64,000 nucleotides of DNA from Comamonadaceae bacterium UBA4962 (GTDB lineage Bacteria; Pseudomonadota; Gammaproteobacteria; Burkholderiales; Burkholderiaceae_C). The DNA is taken from positions 138,677 to 202,676 of the forward strand of contig DHAE01000020.1 of assembly GCA_002397315.1 (NCBI GenBank). The letters run 5' to 3'. Made by a program: the position numbers and the translations under genes. How positions within the stretch are numbered: the stretch's first letter is position 1; each line of letters begins with the position of its first letter. Under the pieces are notes generated by a model. It had not been told where the DNA came from. It worked only from the letters and a program-made list of their open reading frames with translations, and ran no database searches. This document shows, in pieces, positions 35,431 to 49,765 of this stretch.

Positions 35431-36404
35431 AGAAGGCCGCCCGCACGGCCGCGCAGGTACCGAAGGCCCCCAAGGCCCCCAAGGCCCCGGCGGCACGCGG
35501 CGGCGCAGGCCTGGCCGCGGACGCGCAGGTGCTGCAGGAGCTGCGGCCCGGCCAGTCCGTGGAACTGCTCAAGGAACTGCACATCCTCACGCGCGACGGC
35601 AAGCTCAACCAGGATTCGCGGCGCAAGCTCAAGCAGGTCTACCACCTGTTCCAGTTCATCGAACCGCTGCTGCGCGAGTTCGCGCAGGACGGGCAGGCCC
35701 CCACGCTGGCGGACCACGGTGCGGGCAAGTCGTACCTGGGCTTCATCCTCTACGACCTGTTCTTCCGCGAACTGGGACGCGGGCACATCTACGGCATCGA
35801 GACGCGTGCCGAACTCGTGGAGCGCTCGCAGGCGCTGGCACAGCGCCTGGGTTTCGACCGCATGTCGTTCCTGGCCCTGAGCGTGGCCGATTCCATGCAG
35901 GCCGATGCATTGCCCGCGCGCTTCGACGTGGTGACGGCGCTGCATGCCTGCGATACCGCCACCGACGACGCCATCGCCTTCGGGCTGGCCAAGCAGGCGC
36001 GCGCGATGGTGCTCGTGCCCTGCTGCCAGGCCGAAGTGGCGGCCTGCCTGCGGCAGCACAAGGCGCTGGCCCTGGCGCGCACGCCCCTGGCCGAGCTGTG
36101 GCGGCATCCGCTGCACACGCGCGAGCTGGGCAGCCAGCTGACGAACGTGCTGCGCTGCCTGTACCTGGAGGCCAGCGGCTACCAGGTCACGGTGACGGAA
36201 CTGGTGGGCTGGGAACACAGCATGAAGAACGAGTTGATCGTGGCGCGGTACACCGGCCAGCGCAAGCGCAGCGCGGCCGAGCGGCTGCGCGCGATTCTCG
36301 CGGAGTTCGGGCTGGAGCGGGAACTCGGTCCGCGCTTCGGCCTGGGCGATGACGGCGCCCACGCTGGCGGGGGCGGGGCGGCTGCCCAGGGCCCGTCGGC
36401 CTGA
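35427..36404 (+). CDS. Class I SAM-dependent methyltransferase-like protein
   Basis: A 325-residue cytoplasmic protein with a methyltransferase fold. The SAM-binding motif is ADHGAGKSYLGFILYDLF (about residue 91), followed by HIYGIETRAELVERSQ (acidic loop) and VTALHACDTATDDAIAFGL. The latter resembles RNA methyltransferase-related proteins of the PF13679 type. The N-terminus has a lysine/proline repeat (KAPKAPKAPAA) that could bind nucleic acid. It overlaps the DUF1415 gene by ATGA, so the two are coupled. The substrate is unknown. Confidence 0.8.
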   Translation: MKKAARTAAQVPKAPKAPKAPAARGGAGLAADAQVLQELRPGQSVELLKELHILTRDGKLNQDSRRKLKQVYHLFQFIEPLLREFAQDGQAPTLADHGAGKSYLGFILYDLFFRELGRGHIYGIETRAELVERSQALAQRLGFDRMSFLALSVADSMQADALPARFDVVTALHACDTATDDAIAFGLAKQARAMVLVPCCQAEVAACLRQHKALALARTPLAELWRHPLHTRELGSQLTNVLRCLYLEASGYQVTVTELVGWEHSMKNELIVARYTGQRKRSAAERLRAILAEFGLERELGPRFGLGDDGAHAGGGGAAAQGPSA

Positions 36405-36489
36405 TCCGGAAAAGAGTCCGGGACGTTTTCCGGGCGCTTTTCCCGCGGGTCTAATATCGCGGCACCGTCGCTCTCCTTCGTGCCCGACC

Positions 36490-37197
36490 ATGGCCCGCCT
36501 TCCCCGCCTGACCCTTCCCGGCTATCCGCACCACGTGATCCACCGGGGCAACAACCGGCAGGCGGTCTTCGTGGACCGGCAGGACCGCGAATTGCTGCTG
36601 GAAGTACTCACCGAGCAGGCGCGCGTGCACGAGGTGGCCGTGCATGCCTACGTGCTGATGGACAACCATTTCCATCTGCTGGCCACGCCGCGCACGGCCG
36701 AGGGCCTGCCGCTGCTGATGCAGGCCGTGGGGCGCCGTTACGTGCGCGCCTTCAACCAGCGCCATGGGCGCACCGGTACGCTGTGGGAAGGGCGCTACCG
36801 CTCCACGGTGCTCGACCCGGCACGCTACCTGCTGGCCTGCATGGCCTACATCGACCTGAACCCGGTGCGTTGGGGGCTGGTGGCCGATCCCGTGGAGTAT
36901 CCATGGTCCAGCCATGCGCATGCGCTCGGCCTGCGGCCCGACCGGCTGGTGACGCCGCACGCGCTCTACTGGGCCTTGGGCAACACACCGTTCGCGCGCG
37001 AGGCCGCCTATGGCGCACTGGTCCAGGCCGGGCTGTCCGAGCAGGATGTCAGGCGCATCACCGATGCGACGCTGTCGGGCTGGGCGCTCGGCGATGCGGA
37101 CTTCACGGCGGCGTTGCAATCGCAGACCGAGCGCCGCGTAACGAAAGCGCGGGCTGGGCGGCCGCGCAAACGGGTGTCCCCGACTTCTGAAAATTGA
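36490..37197 (+). CDS. REP-associated tyrosine transposase-type protein (Y1_Tnp / RAYT family)
   Basis: A 235-residue single-strand nuclease of the IS200/IS605-related Y1 transposase family. It shows YPHHVIHRGNNRQAVFVD, the HUH-like DNHFHLLATP, and the catalytic tyrosine region RRYVRAFNQRHGRTGTLWEG, followed by ARYLLACMAYIDLNPVRWGL. Stand-alone genes of this type are usually domesticated and act on palindromic repeats rather than moving themselves. No paired insertion-sequence ends are visible. GTGTCCCC occurs near the end of the gene and again near 37234. The start at 36490 gives the conserved MARLPRLTLPG. Confidence 0.88.
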   Translation: MARLPRLTLPGYPHHVIHRGNNRQAVFVDRQDRELLLEVLTEQARVHEVAVHAYVLMDNHFHLLATPRTAEGLPLLMQAVGRRYVRAFNQRHGRTGTLWEGRYRSTVLDPARYLLACMAYIDLNPVRWGLVADPVEYPWSSHAHALGLRPDRLVTPHALYWALGNTPFAREAAYGALVQAGLSEQDVRRITDATLSGWALGDADFTAALQSQTERRVTKARAGRPRKRVSPTSEN

Positions 37198-37304
37198 CAG
37201 CGCTACAGGCATGCCCCGCATGGCCCTGTGAAGATGTGTCCCCAATTAATGATCGATGAATTGCCTGGAAAGGATATTGCGTATCTGACCCTAATTAAAA
37301 ATGC

Positions 37305-37333
37305 TTGCTCCGCATAACGTGATGCAATACGCT
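37305..37333 (+). promoter_or_regulatory. Possible gltBD promoter
   Basis: TTGCTC (37305-37310) and TACGCT (37328-37333) are spaced by 17 bases, about 35 bases before gltB. The match to consensus is modest. A strong GAGGAG ribosome site lies at 37354-37359. Confidence 0.35.
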
Positions 37334-37367
37334 CGGGCTCCCCGCGATTTTTCTTGAGGAGTGCGCC

Positions 37368-42110
<4,743 letters not shown>

Positions 42111-42168
42111 GGCCGCATCGCACCGACGACGCACCGCTTCGCACCCCACAACGACAGGACACGCAATC

Positions 42169-43647
<1,479 letters not shown>

Positions 43648-43690
43648 AAGCGCAGCCTCTCGTGCCCGGCCCGCCCGCGGGCCGCACGCC

Positions 43691-43715
43691 AACGGCGCCA
43701 CAGGCGCCGTTTTTC
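43691..43715 (+). terminator. Rho-independent terminator of gltBD
   Basis: AACGGCGCC (43691-43699) and GGCGCCGTT (43703-43711) form a perfect 9-base stem with an ACA loop, followed by further T residues. It lies 43 bases after the gltD stop. Confidence 0.88.
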
Positions 43716-43735
43716 ATGGGCGGTTTCGCGTGGGT

Positions 43736-43756
43736 TTGCTATCTTTTTGATGGCAA
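43736..43756. repeat. Small hairpin repeat, first copy
   Basis: TTGCTATC and GATGGCAA flank a TTTTT loop; the stem pairs at all eight positions if one G-T pair is allowed. A related hairpin in the opposite orientation lies at 46522-46538. Confidence 0.5.
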
Positions 43757-43956
43757 CGTATGCCGATACATCCGGGTGCCTGTGCGGTTTGCCCGTGCAT
43801 GCGGCAGGGCCGGTGGCGCGCCGTGCCGTGGCCGGTGCGGACGATCGGGGACAATACGGGCTGGTTCCGTGCCGCCACGCATGCCCGCCTGTCGTTACGG
43901 CGCAGGTCCCGGGCGCTGTTGCCGGACTGCCTTTCCCTTCCCTTTTTTCGCTCCAT

Positions 43957-43978
43957 GCCGGCCTGCGGGCCGGCTTTT
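43957..43978 (+). terminator. Terminator-like hairpin in the leader of the ABC importer
   Basis: GCCGGCC (43957-43963) and GGCCGGC (43968-43974) enclose a TGCG loop and are followed by TTTT. Only 13 bases separate it from the ATG of the substrate-binding protein gene, which has no clear ribosome site. It may be a leader attenuator or the remains of an upstream terminator. Confidence 0.5.
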
Positions 43979-43991
43979 CGTTGCCATTGCC

Positions 43992-44798
43992 ATGAAGAAG
44001 ATCGCCGCCATTGCCCTGATGTCCCTGGGTGCCCTGCTCGCCGCCTGCGGCAAGAACGAGAGCGCGCAGCCCACCGCCGCCGCCACGCCCGCGACGCCGC
44101 CTGCCGCCGTCACGAAGATCGTGGTCGGCCTGGACGACAACTTCCCGCCCATGGGATTCCGCGACGAGAAGAACCAGCTCGTGGGCTTCGACATCGACAT
44201 GGCGCGCGAGGCCGCCAAGCGCATGGGCGTGGAGGTGGAGTTCAAGCCGATCGACTGGAGCGCCAAGGAGGCCGAACTCTCCGGCAAGCGCGTGGATGCG
44301 CTCTGGAACGGCCTGACGATCACCGAGGAGCGCAAGCAGAACATCGCCTTCACCGCGCCCTACATGGAAAACCACCAGATCGTCGTCGTGGCCGCCAACT
44401 CCCCGATCAAGACCAAGGCGGATCTCGCCGGCAAGGTCGTGGGCGCACAGGAAGGCAGCAGCGCCGTCGATGCCGTGAAGAAGGAGGACGCCGTCTTCAA
44501 ATCGTTCAAGGAATTCAAGAGCTTCGGCGACAACGTGACCGCGCTCATGGACCTGTCCACCGGCCGCCTGGAGGCCGTGGTGGTGGACGAAGTGGTGGGC
44601 CGTTACTACGTCGCCAAGAAGCCGCAGGACTACGCCGTGCTGGACGAGCATTTCGGTACCGAGGAATACGGCGTGGGCGTGCGCAAGGACGACACCGCGC
44701 TGCAGGGCCGCCTCGACAAGGCGCTCGCCGACATGAAGCAGGACGGCGCGGCGGCCACGATCGCCACGCAGTGGTTCGGCAAGAACATCATCAAATAA
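43992..44798 (+). CDS. Polar amino acid ABC transporter substrate-binding lipoprotein
   Basis: A 268-residue periplasmic binding protein of the SBP_bac_3 family. A signal peptide ends at the lipobox LLAAC (C20), and a short linker precedes KIVVGLDDNFPPMGF and LVGFDIDMAREAAKRMGV, the first lobe motifs for amino acid ligands. Later motifs are NGLTITEERKQNIAFTAPY and VGAQEGSSAVD. The ligand cannot be identified; cystine, lysine/arginine or glutamine types are possible. The permease starts 195 bases downstream, beyond an intergenic repeat, and the ATPase follows, so the set is complete. Confidence 0.9.
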   Translation: MKKIAAIALMSLGALLAACGKNESAQPTAAATPATPPAAVTKIVVGLDDNFPPMGFRDEKNQLVGFDIDMAREAAKRMGVEVEFKPIDWSAKEAELSGKRVDALWNGLTITEERKQNIAFTAPYMENHQIVVVAANSPIKTKADLAGKVVGAQEGSSAVDAVKKEDAVFKSFKEFKSFGDNVTALMDLSTGRLEAVVVDEVVGRYYVAKKPQDYAVLDEHFGTEEYGVGVRKDDTALQGRLDKALADMKQDGAAATIATQWFGKNIIK

Positions 44799-44810
44799 CC
44801 TCGGCGCATC

Positions 44811-44871
44811 CCCCTGAGCGGCTTCGCCGCTTCCCCCTTCTCTCGCATCGCTGCGCGATGAGGGAAGGGGG
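44811..44871. repeat. Palindromic intergenic repeat between binding-protein and permease genes
   Basis: Two stem-loops stand side by side. AGCGGC-TTC-GCCGCT is at 44817-44831. A larger nested stem at 44833-44871 has CCCCCTTC paired to GAAGGGGG and, inside it, CATCGC paired to GCGATG. From memory, similar CCCCCTGAG...GGGGG palindromes are scattered through Comamonadaceae intergenic regions; copy number needs a genome search. Confidence 0.55.
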
Positions 44872-44993
44872 ACGCAGCCGGCGCGGCGGGGCGGCCCTTG
44901 CGCGGCTGCTGCTGGCCTGGGGCCGCGCCGAGTGCATGCGCCTCGGGCGGTATTTGGCGCCGTTGTTCAGCCATGGATTCTTGTAGCTCGTAG

Positions 44994-45647
44994 ATGGATT
45001 ACGTTCTTTCACTTCTGGGGCCGCTGGCGCAGGGCGCGACGGTCACGCTGAAGCTCTTCGCGATCACGCTGGTGCTGGCGGTGCCGCTGGGGCTGGCGCT
45101 CGCGCTCGCGCGGGTGTCGCGCTGGGGGCTGCTGTCGGGGCTGGTCAACGGCTACATCTGGCTGATGCGCGGCACGCCGCTGATGCTGCAGATGCTGTTC
45201 ATCTATTTCGCGCTGCCGTTCGTGCCGGTGATCGGCGTGCGGCTGCCGGATTTCCCCGCGGCGGTGGTGGCGTTCGCGCTGAACTACGCGGCGTACTTTG
45301 CCGAGATCTTCCGCGCGGGCATCCAGTCGATCGACCGCGGCCAGTACGAGGCCGCCAAGGTGCTGGGCATGACGTACGGCCAGACCATGCGGCGCATCGT
45401 GCTGCCGCAGATGGTGCGCCGCATCCTGCCGCCCATGAGCAACGAGACCATCACGCTGGTCAAGGACACCTCGCTCATCTACGTGCTGGCCCTGAACGAC
45501 CTGCTGCGCGCCGCGCGCGGCATCGTGCAGCGCGATTTCACGACCACGCCCTTCCTCGTGGCCGCCGCCTTCTATCTCGTGATGACCCTGGTGCTGACCT
45601 GGGGCTTCCAGCGCCTGGAGCGCCGCTATGCCCGCCATGACGCCTGA
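44994..45647 (+). CDS. Polar amino acid ABC transporter permease
   Basis: A 217-residue inner-membrane permease of the HisM/GlnP type with about five helices. The EAA motif that docks to the ATPase is EAAKVLGMTYGQTMRRIVLP, and the family segment NGYIWLMRGTPLMLQMLFIY is near the N-terminus. It overlaps the ATPase gene by 20 bases. Because the homodimer form of this family uses one permease gene, the importer is probably complete with the genes seen here. Confidence 0.92.
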   Translation: MDYVLSLLGPLAQGATVTLKLFAITLVLAVPLGLALALARVSRWGLLSGLVNGYIWLMRGTPLMLQMLFIYFALPFVPVIGVRLPDFPAAVVAFALNYAAYFAEIFRAGIQSIDRGQYEAAKVLGMTYGQTMRRIVLPQMVRRILPPMSNETITLVKDTSLIYVLALNDLLRAARGIVQRDFTTTPFLVAAAFYLVMTLVLTWGFQRLERRYARHDA

Positions 45648-46452
45648 CCTCTCCGCTCCCTCTGCCGGTGCCGGTGCCTCCGCCGCCGCCGCCATGCCCA
45701 TGATCGAGGCGCGCGGCCTGCACAAGGCTTTCGGCGGCCTGCCCGTGCTGCGGGACGTGTCGCTCACGCTCGGCCGCGGCGAGACCGTGGCCGTGATCGG
45801 GCCTTCGGGCTCGGGCAAGAGCACCTTCCTGCGCTGCCTGAACCATCTGGAAACCATCGACCGCGGCCACATCGCCATCGAAGGCGACGTGCTCGCGACC
45901 ACCGATGCCGGCGGCCACTGCCGCTACGTGCCCGACGCCGAGGTGCGCCGCATCGGCCGCCGCATGGGCATGGTGTTCCAGTCGTTCAACCTCTTTCCCC
46001 ACCTCACCGTGCTGGAGAACGTCATCGAGGCGCCCATGGTGGTCAAGGGCGTGGCCCGGCAGGCTGCCGTGCCGCCCGCGCAGGCGCTGCTCGCCAAGGT
46101 GGGGCTGCTGGAGAAGCAGGACAGCTATCCCGGCCGGCTCTCGGGCGGGCAGAAGCAGCGCGTGGCCATCGCCCGTGCGCTGGCCATGGAGCCGGACATC
46201 CTGCTGTTCGACGAGCCCACCTCGGCACTCGACCCGGAGCTGACCGGCGAGGTGCGGCGCACCATGCGCGCACTGGCCCAGGAGCGCATGACCATGCTGG
46301 TCGTCACGCACGAAATGGGGTTCGCGCGCGAGGTGGCCCACCGCGTGGTCTTCATGGACCAGGGCGAGATCATCGAGGCGGCCCCGGCGGCGGAGTTCTT
46401 CGCGAACCCCCGGCATGCGCGGACGCAGGCCTTCCTTCGCAGCATGCTGTGA
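45628..46452 (+). CDS. Polar amino acid ABC transporter ATP-binding protein
   Basis: A 274-residue ATPase that powers the importer encoded just upstream. Walker A is GPSGSGKST, the signature LSGGQKQRVAIARAL, Walker B ILLFDEPTSALDPE and the switch histidine in VVTHEMGFAREVA. About 25 Ala/Ser-rich N-terminal residues precede the core at MIEARGLHKAFGG; a later ATG (for example at 45637) is possible. Confidence 0.92.
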   Translation: MPAMTPDLSAPSAGAGASAAAAMPMIEARGLHKAFGGLPVLRDVSLTLGRGETVAVIGPSGSGKSTFLRCLNHLETIDRGHIAIEGDVLATTDAGGHCRYVPDAEVRRIGRRMGMVFQSFNLFPHLTVLENVIEAPMVVKGVARQAAVPPAQALLAKVGLLEKQDSYPGRLSGGQKQRVAIARALAMEPDILLFDEPTSALDPELTGEVRRTMRALAQERMTMLVVTHEMGFAREVAHRVVFMDQGEIIEAAPAAEFFANPRHARTQAFLRSML

Positions 46453-46521
46453 CGCGATCGCCACAGCCTTCCGTGCCGGCGTGATGGATGCCTTCCAGGG
46501 CTGGACCAGTCTGCGATTTGT

Positions 46522-46538
46522 GCTACTGAAAAGATAGC
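46522..46538. repeat. Small hairpin repeat, second copy
   Basis: On the minus strand this reads GCTATC-TTTTC-AGTAGC, close to the hairpin at 43736-43756 but reversed. Only the outer four base pairs are perfect. It lies in the 208-base gap ahead of the mla operon. Confidence 0.4.
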
Positions 46539-46561
46539 GACTGTAGGGGGATCTCGCCAGC

Positions 46562-46583
46562 AAACATGCATGCATGTATGTTT
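46562..46583. promoter_or_regulatory. Imperfect 22-base palindrome upstream of the mla operon
   Basis: AAACATGCATG is followed directly by CATGTATGTTT; the halves are inverted repeats with one mismatch. It lies about 80 bases before mlaF in a non-coding gap, a sensible place for an operator. No binding protein can be named. Confidence 0.35.
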
Positions 46584-46660
46584 GCGTTACCATCGCTCGC
46601 ATGTCCCGCGGCCACAGCCGCGACAATCACGCCTTCCTCTGAATTTTCCAACCTTCCCGC

Positions 46661-47494
46661 ATGTCCGAAACCCCTCTGGTCGAGCTGCGCAACGTCACGT
46701 TCTCGTACGGCGATCGACCGATCCTGCGTGACGTGTCGCTGCGCATCCCGCGCGGCAAGGTGACGGCGCTCATGGGCGCGTCCGGCGGCGGCAAGACGAC
46801 GGTGCTGCGCCTCATCGGGGGGCAGCATCTGGCGCAGCAGGGCGAGGTGCTGGTGAACGGCCAGGACGTGGCCCGCATGGACCGGGACCAGCTCTACGCC
46901 GCGCGCCGGCGCATGGGCATGCTGTTCCAGTTCGGCGCGCTCTTCACCGACATGACCGTGTTCGAGAACGTGGCCTTCCCGCTGCGCGAGCACACCGATC
47001 TCTCGGAAGCGCTGGTGCGCGACATCGTGCTCATGAAGCTGCAGGCCGTGGGCCTGCGCGGCGCGCGCGACCTGATGCCGAGCCAGATCTCCGGCGGCAT
47101 GGCGCGCCGCGTGGCGCTGGCACGGGCCATCGCGCTCGATCCCGAACTGATCCTGTACGACGAGCCCTTCGCGGGGCTCGACCCGATCTCGCTCGGCACG
47201 GCCGCGCAGCTGATCCGCCAGTTGAACGATGCCATGGGCCTCACCACGCTCGTCGTCTCGCACGACGTGGAGGAGACCTTCCGCGTGGCGGACCACGTCG
47301 TGATCCTCGGCCCCGGCGTGGTGGCGGCGCAGGGATCGCCCGAGGAGGTGCGCGCCAGCACCGATCCGCTGGTGCACCAGTTCGTGCACGCACTGCCCAC
47401 CGGGCCGGTTCCGTTCCATCACCCCGGCCCCTCGATGGCCGACGATTTCGGGCCGCTCGGCAAGGGCGACGCCCTGGGCGGAGGTGCGCGATGA
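46661..47494 (+). CDS. mlaF: Phospholipid transport ABC ATPase MlaF
   Basis: A 277-residue ATPase of the MlaFEDB complex that keeps the outer membrane asymmetric by moving phospholipid. Walker A is GASGGGKTT, the signature SGGMARRVALARAI, Walker B LILYDEPFAGLDP and the switch in VVSHDVEET. It is the first gene of a run mlaF-E-D-A-C-B. The mlaE ATG overlaps its stop. Confidence 0.93.
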   Translation: MSETPLVELRNVTFSYGDRPILRDVSLRIPRGKVTALMGASGGGKTTVLRLIGGQHLAQQGEVLVNGQDVARMDRDQLYAARRRMGMLFQFGALFTDMTVFENVAFPLREHTDLSEALVRDIVLMKLQAVGLRGARDLMPSQISGGMARRVALARAIALDPELILYDEPFAGLDPISLGTAAQLIRQLNDAMGLTTLVVSHDVEETFRVADHVVILGPGVVAAQGSPEEVRASTDPLVHQFVHALPTGPVPFHHPGPSMADDFGPLGKGDALGGGAR

Positions 47495-48273
47495 GCTGGT
47501 GGAAACCTTCCGACGTCGGCTTCGCCACGCGCCGCCTGCTCGCGGACATCGGCCGGGCGACGCGCCTGTTCGCCCGCCTCGTCGGCCTGGCCGGCCCGAC
47601 CCTGCAGCGCTTCGGCCTGGTGCGCGACCAGCTGCATTTCCTGGGCAACTATTCGCTGTCCATCATCGCCGTCTCGGGGCTTTTCGTGGGCTTCGTGCTG
47701 GGTCTGCAGGGCTACTACACCCTGCAGCGCTACGGCTCTTCGCAGGCGCTGGGGCTGCTCGTGGCGCTGGCGCTGGTGCGCGAGCTCGGGCCCGTGGTGT
47801 CGGCGCTGCTGTTCGCGGGCCGCGCGGGCACCTCGCTCACGGCCGAGATCGGGCTGATGCGCGCGGGCGAGCAGCTGTCGGCCATGGAGATGATGGCCGT
47901 GGACCCGGTGCGCCGCATCCTCGCGCCGCGCTTCTGGGCCGGCGTGATCGCCATGCCGCTGTTGGCGGCGGTGTTCAGCGCGGTGGGCGTGATGGGCGGC
48001 TGGGTGGTCGGCGTGGCCATGCTCGGCGTGGACAGCGGCGCCTTCTGGGGCCAGATGCAGGGCGGCGTGGACGTCTGGGCCGACGTGGGCAACGGCGTCC
48101 TCAAGAGCTTCGTCTTCGGCGTCACGGTCACCTTCATCGCGCTGCTGCAGGGCTTCATCGCCCGGCCCACGCCCGAGGGCGTGTCGCGCGCCACCACGCG
48201 CACCGTGGTGATGGCCTCGCTCGCGGTGCTGGGGCTGGACTTCCTGCTCACCGCCTGGATGTTCAGCATCTGA
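47491..48273 (+). CDS. mlaE: Phospholipid transport permease MlaE
   Basis: The 260-residue inner-membrane core of the Mla transporter has five to six helices and the family motifs LVRELGPVVSALLFAGRAGTS and TAEIGLMRAGEQLSAMEMMA. ATGA overlaps the mlaF stop. mlaD follows after 42 bases. Confidence 0.94.
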   Translation: MSWWKPSDVGFATRRLLADIGRATRLFARLVGLAGPTLQRFGLVRDQLHFLGNYSLSIIAVSGLFVGFVLGLQGYYTLQRYGSSQALGLLVALALVRELGPVVSALLFAGRAGTSLTAEIGLMRAGEQLSAMEMMAVDPVRRILAPRFWAGVIAMPLLAAVFSAVGVMGGWVVGVAMLGVDSGAFWGQMQGGVDVWADVGNGVLKSFVFGVTVTFIALLQGFIARPTPEGVSRATTRTVVMASLAVLGLDFLLTAWMFSI

Positions 48274-48315
48274 CGCGCCGCCGCAAACGCAAGAAACTTC
48301 CAAGAGAAACACACC

Positions 48316-48807
48316 ATGCAGCACTCCAAGAACGATGTCTGGGTCGGCCTGTTCGTCCTGCTGGGCGGCGCGGCCCTGCTTTTCCTCGCCCTGCAGTCCG
48401 CCAACCTGCTGCGCGTGCAGTGGCAGACGGGCTACCACGTCACCGCGCTGTTCGACAACATCGGCGGGCTCAAGCCGCAGTCCGCGGTGCGCAGCGCCGG
48501 GGTGGTGGTGGGCCGCGTGCAGTCCATCACCTTCGATGACAAGACCTTCCAGGCCCAGGTGGCGCTGGAGCTGGACAAGCGCTATGCCTTCCCCAAGGAC
48601 AGCTCGCTCAAGATCCTGACCAGCGGCCTGCTGGGCGACCAGTACATCGGCATCCAGGCGGGTGCCGACGAGAAAAACCTCGCCGAGGGCGACCGCATCA
48701 CCTCCACGCAATCCGCGGTGGTGCTGGAAAACCTCATCGGCCAGTTCCTCTACGGCAAGGCCGAGGAGAGCGGCGGCGGGGCTTCTGCTTCGGGTAGCAA
48801 GAAATGA
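48316..48807 (+). CDS. mlaD: Outer membrane lipid asymmetry protein MlaD (MCE domain)
   Basis: A 163-residue protein with one membrane helix (VGLFVLLGGAALLFLALQSA) and a single MCE domain (about 38-118, TALFDNIGGLKPQSAVRSAGVVVG). The domain forms the periplasmic hexameric ring on MlaE. LTSGLLGDQYIGIQAG marks the pore loop region. It ends with a flexible Gly/Ser tail and overlaps mlaA by ATGA. Confidence 0.94.
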   Translation: MQHSKNDVWVGLFVLLGGAALLFLALQSANLLRVQWQTGYHVTALFDNIGGLKPQSAVRSAGVVVGRVQSITFDDKTFQAQVALELDKRYAFPKDSSLKILTSGLLGDQYIGIQAGADEKNLAEGDRITSTQSAVVLENLIGQFLYGKAEESGGGASASGSKK

Positions 48808-49583
48808 CGACAACAATGACCCCCCTGTTTTCACCCTCCCGCGCCCCGTCCCTGCGCGGCAGCGCCGGCATTCTGGCCGCGGCCTGCCTGATGGCCGGCT
48901 GCGCCACCGGCCCGGACGCCAATCCGCGCGATCCGTTCGAGCCCTACAACCGCGGCATGACCCGGTTCAACGACAAGGTCGACGACGTCCTGCTGCGGCC
49001 CGTGGCCACGGCCTATACCGAAGTCACGCCGCGCCTGGTCCGCACCGGCGTGAGCAACTTCTTCGCCAACCTCGGGGATTTCTGGTCCTTCGTGAACAAC
49101 GCGCTGCAGCTGCAGGGCGAGGGCGCGCTCAACAGCATCGCGCGCTTCAGCGCGAACACCGTCTTCGGCCTCGGCGGCGTGCTCGACATCGCCACCGAGA
49201 TGGGCATCGACCGGTCCAAGCAGGACTTCGGCCTCACGCTGGGCCGCTGGGGCGTGCCCACCGGGCCGTACCTGGTGCTGCCGCTGCTCGGGCCCTCCAC
49301 CGTGCGCGACACCATCGCGCTGCCGGTGGATGCCAAGGGCAATCTGATCACCTACGTCGATCCGGTCTCCGACCGCAATGCGCTCTATGCGCTGCGCGTG
49401 GTGGACACGCGCGCCAACCTGCTGCGCGCGAGTTCCGTGCTGAGCGCGGCGGCGCTCGACAAGTACAGCTTCACGCGCGACGCCTACCTGCAGGTGCGCA
49501 GCCAGGCCGTGCAGACGGACAAGCGCGGCGAGGAGCGCTACGACGAGGACGCGGGCAAGCTGCCCCCGGAGCCCGCACGCTGA
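48804..49583 (+). CDS. mlaA: Outer-membrane lipoprotein MlaA (VacJ)
   Basis: The 259-residue outer-membrane component extracts misplaced phospholipid and hands it to MlaC. The lipobox is LMAGC, and the family core follows as DPFEPYNRGMTRFNDKVDD, then NFFANLGDFWSFVNNALQ and LTLGRWGVPTGPYLVLPLLG. In E. coli mlaA is separate from the operon; here it sits between mlaD and mlaC, the betaproteobacterial arrangement. Confidence 0.95.
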   Translation: MTTTMTPLFSPSRAPSLRGSAGILAAACLMAGCATGPDANPRDPFEPYNRGMTRFNDKVDDVLLRPVATAYTEVTPRLVRTGVSNFFANLGDFWSFVNNALQLQGEGALNSIARFSANTVFGLGGVLDIATEMGIDRSKQDFGLTLGRWGVPTGPYLVLPLLGPSTVRDTIALPVDAKGNLITYVDPVSDRNALYALRVVDTRANLLRASSVLSAAALDKYSFTRDAYLQVRSQAVQTDKRGEERYDEDAGKLPPEPAR

Positions 49584-49765
49584 CCGTGTGGCACGGCGGG
49601 GGGGCCCTGCGCGCCCTGCAGTGGCGGAAGCAGTTGCGGCTGTTGCCGTTGCAGTTGCTTGCATCCGTGCACGCGCCAGACGCATGCAGGCCCGCCCCCC
49701 GCGCAAGAATGACACCATGACCGGTGTTTTCCCATGAGGAAAGCACCCCTGAAAGGAAACGACAT

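Larger units (their letters stand above)
43648..43991 (+). other. 344-base non-coding region between gltD and the amino acid ABC importer
   Basis: It contains the gltD terminator (43691-43715), a small hairpin of a family seen again near 46.5 kb (43736-43756), and a second terminator-like hairpin just before the next gene (43957-43978). Open frames crossing it have no recognisable product. No convincing promoter boxes were found. Confidence 0.7.

Noticed and set aside
31978..35496. A 1172-codon minus-strand frame opposite aroB, dgt and the DUF1415 gene
   Set aside because: It is a shadow of well-supported genes, with no motif, signal or ribosome site.
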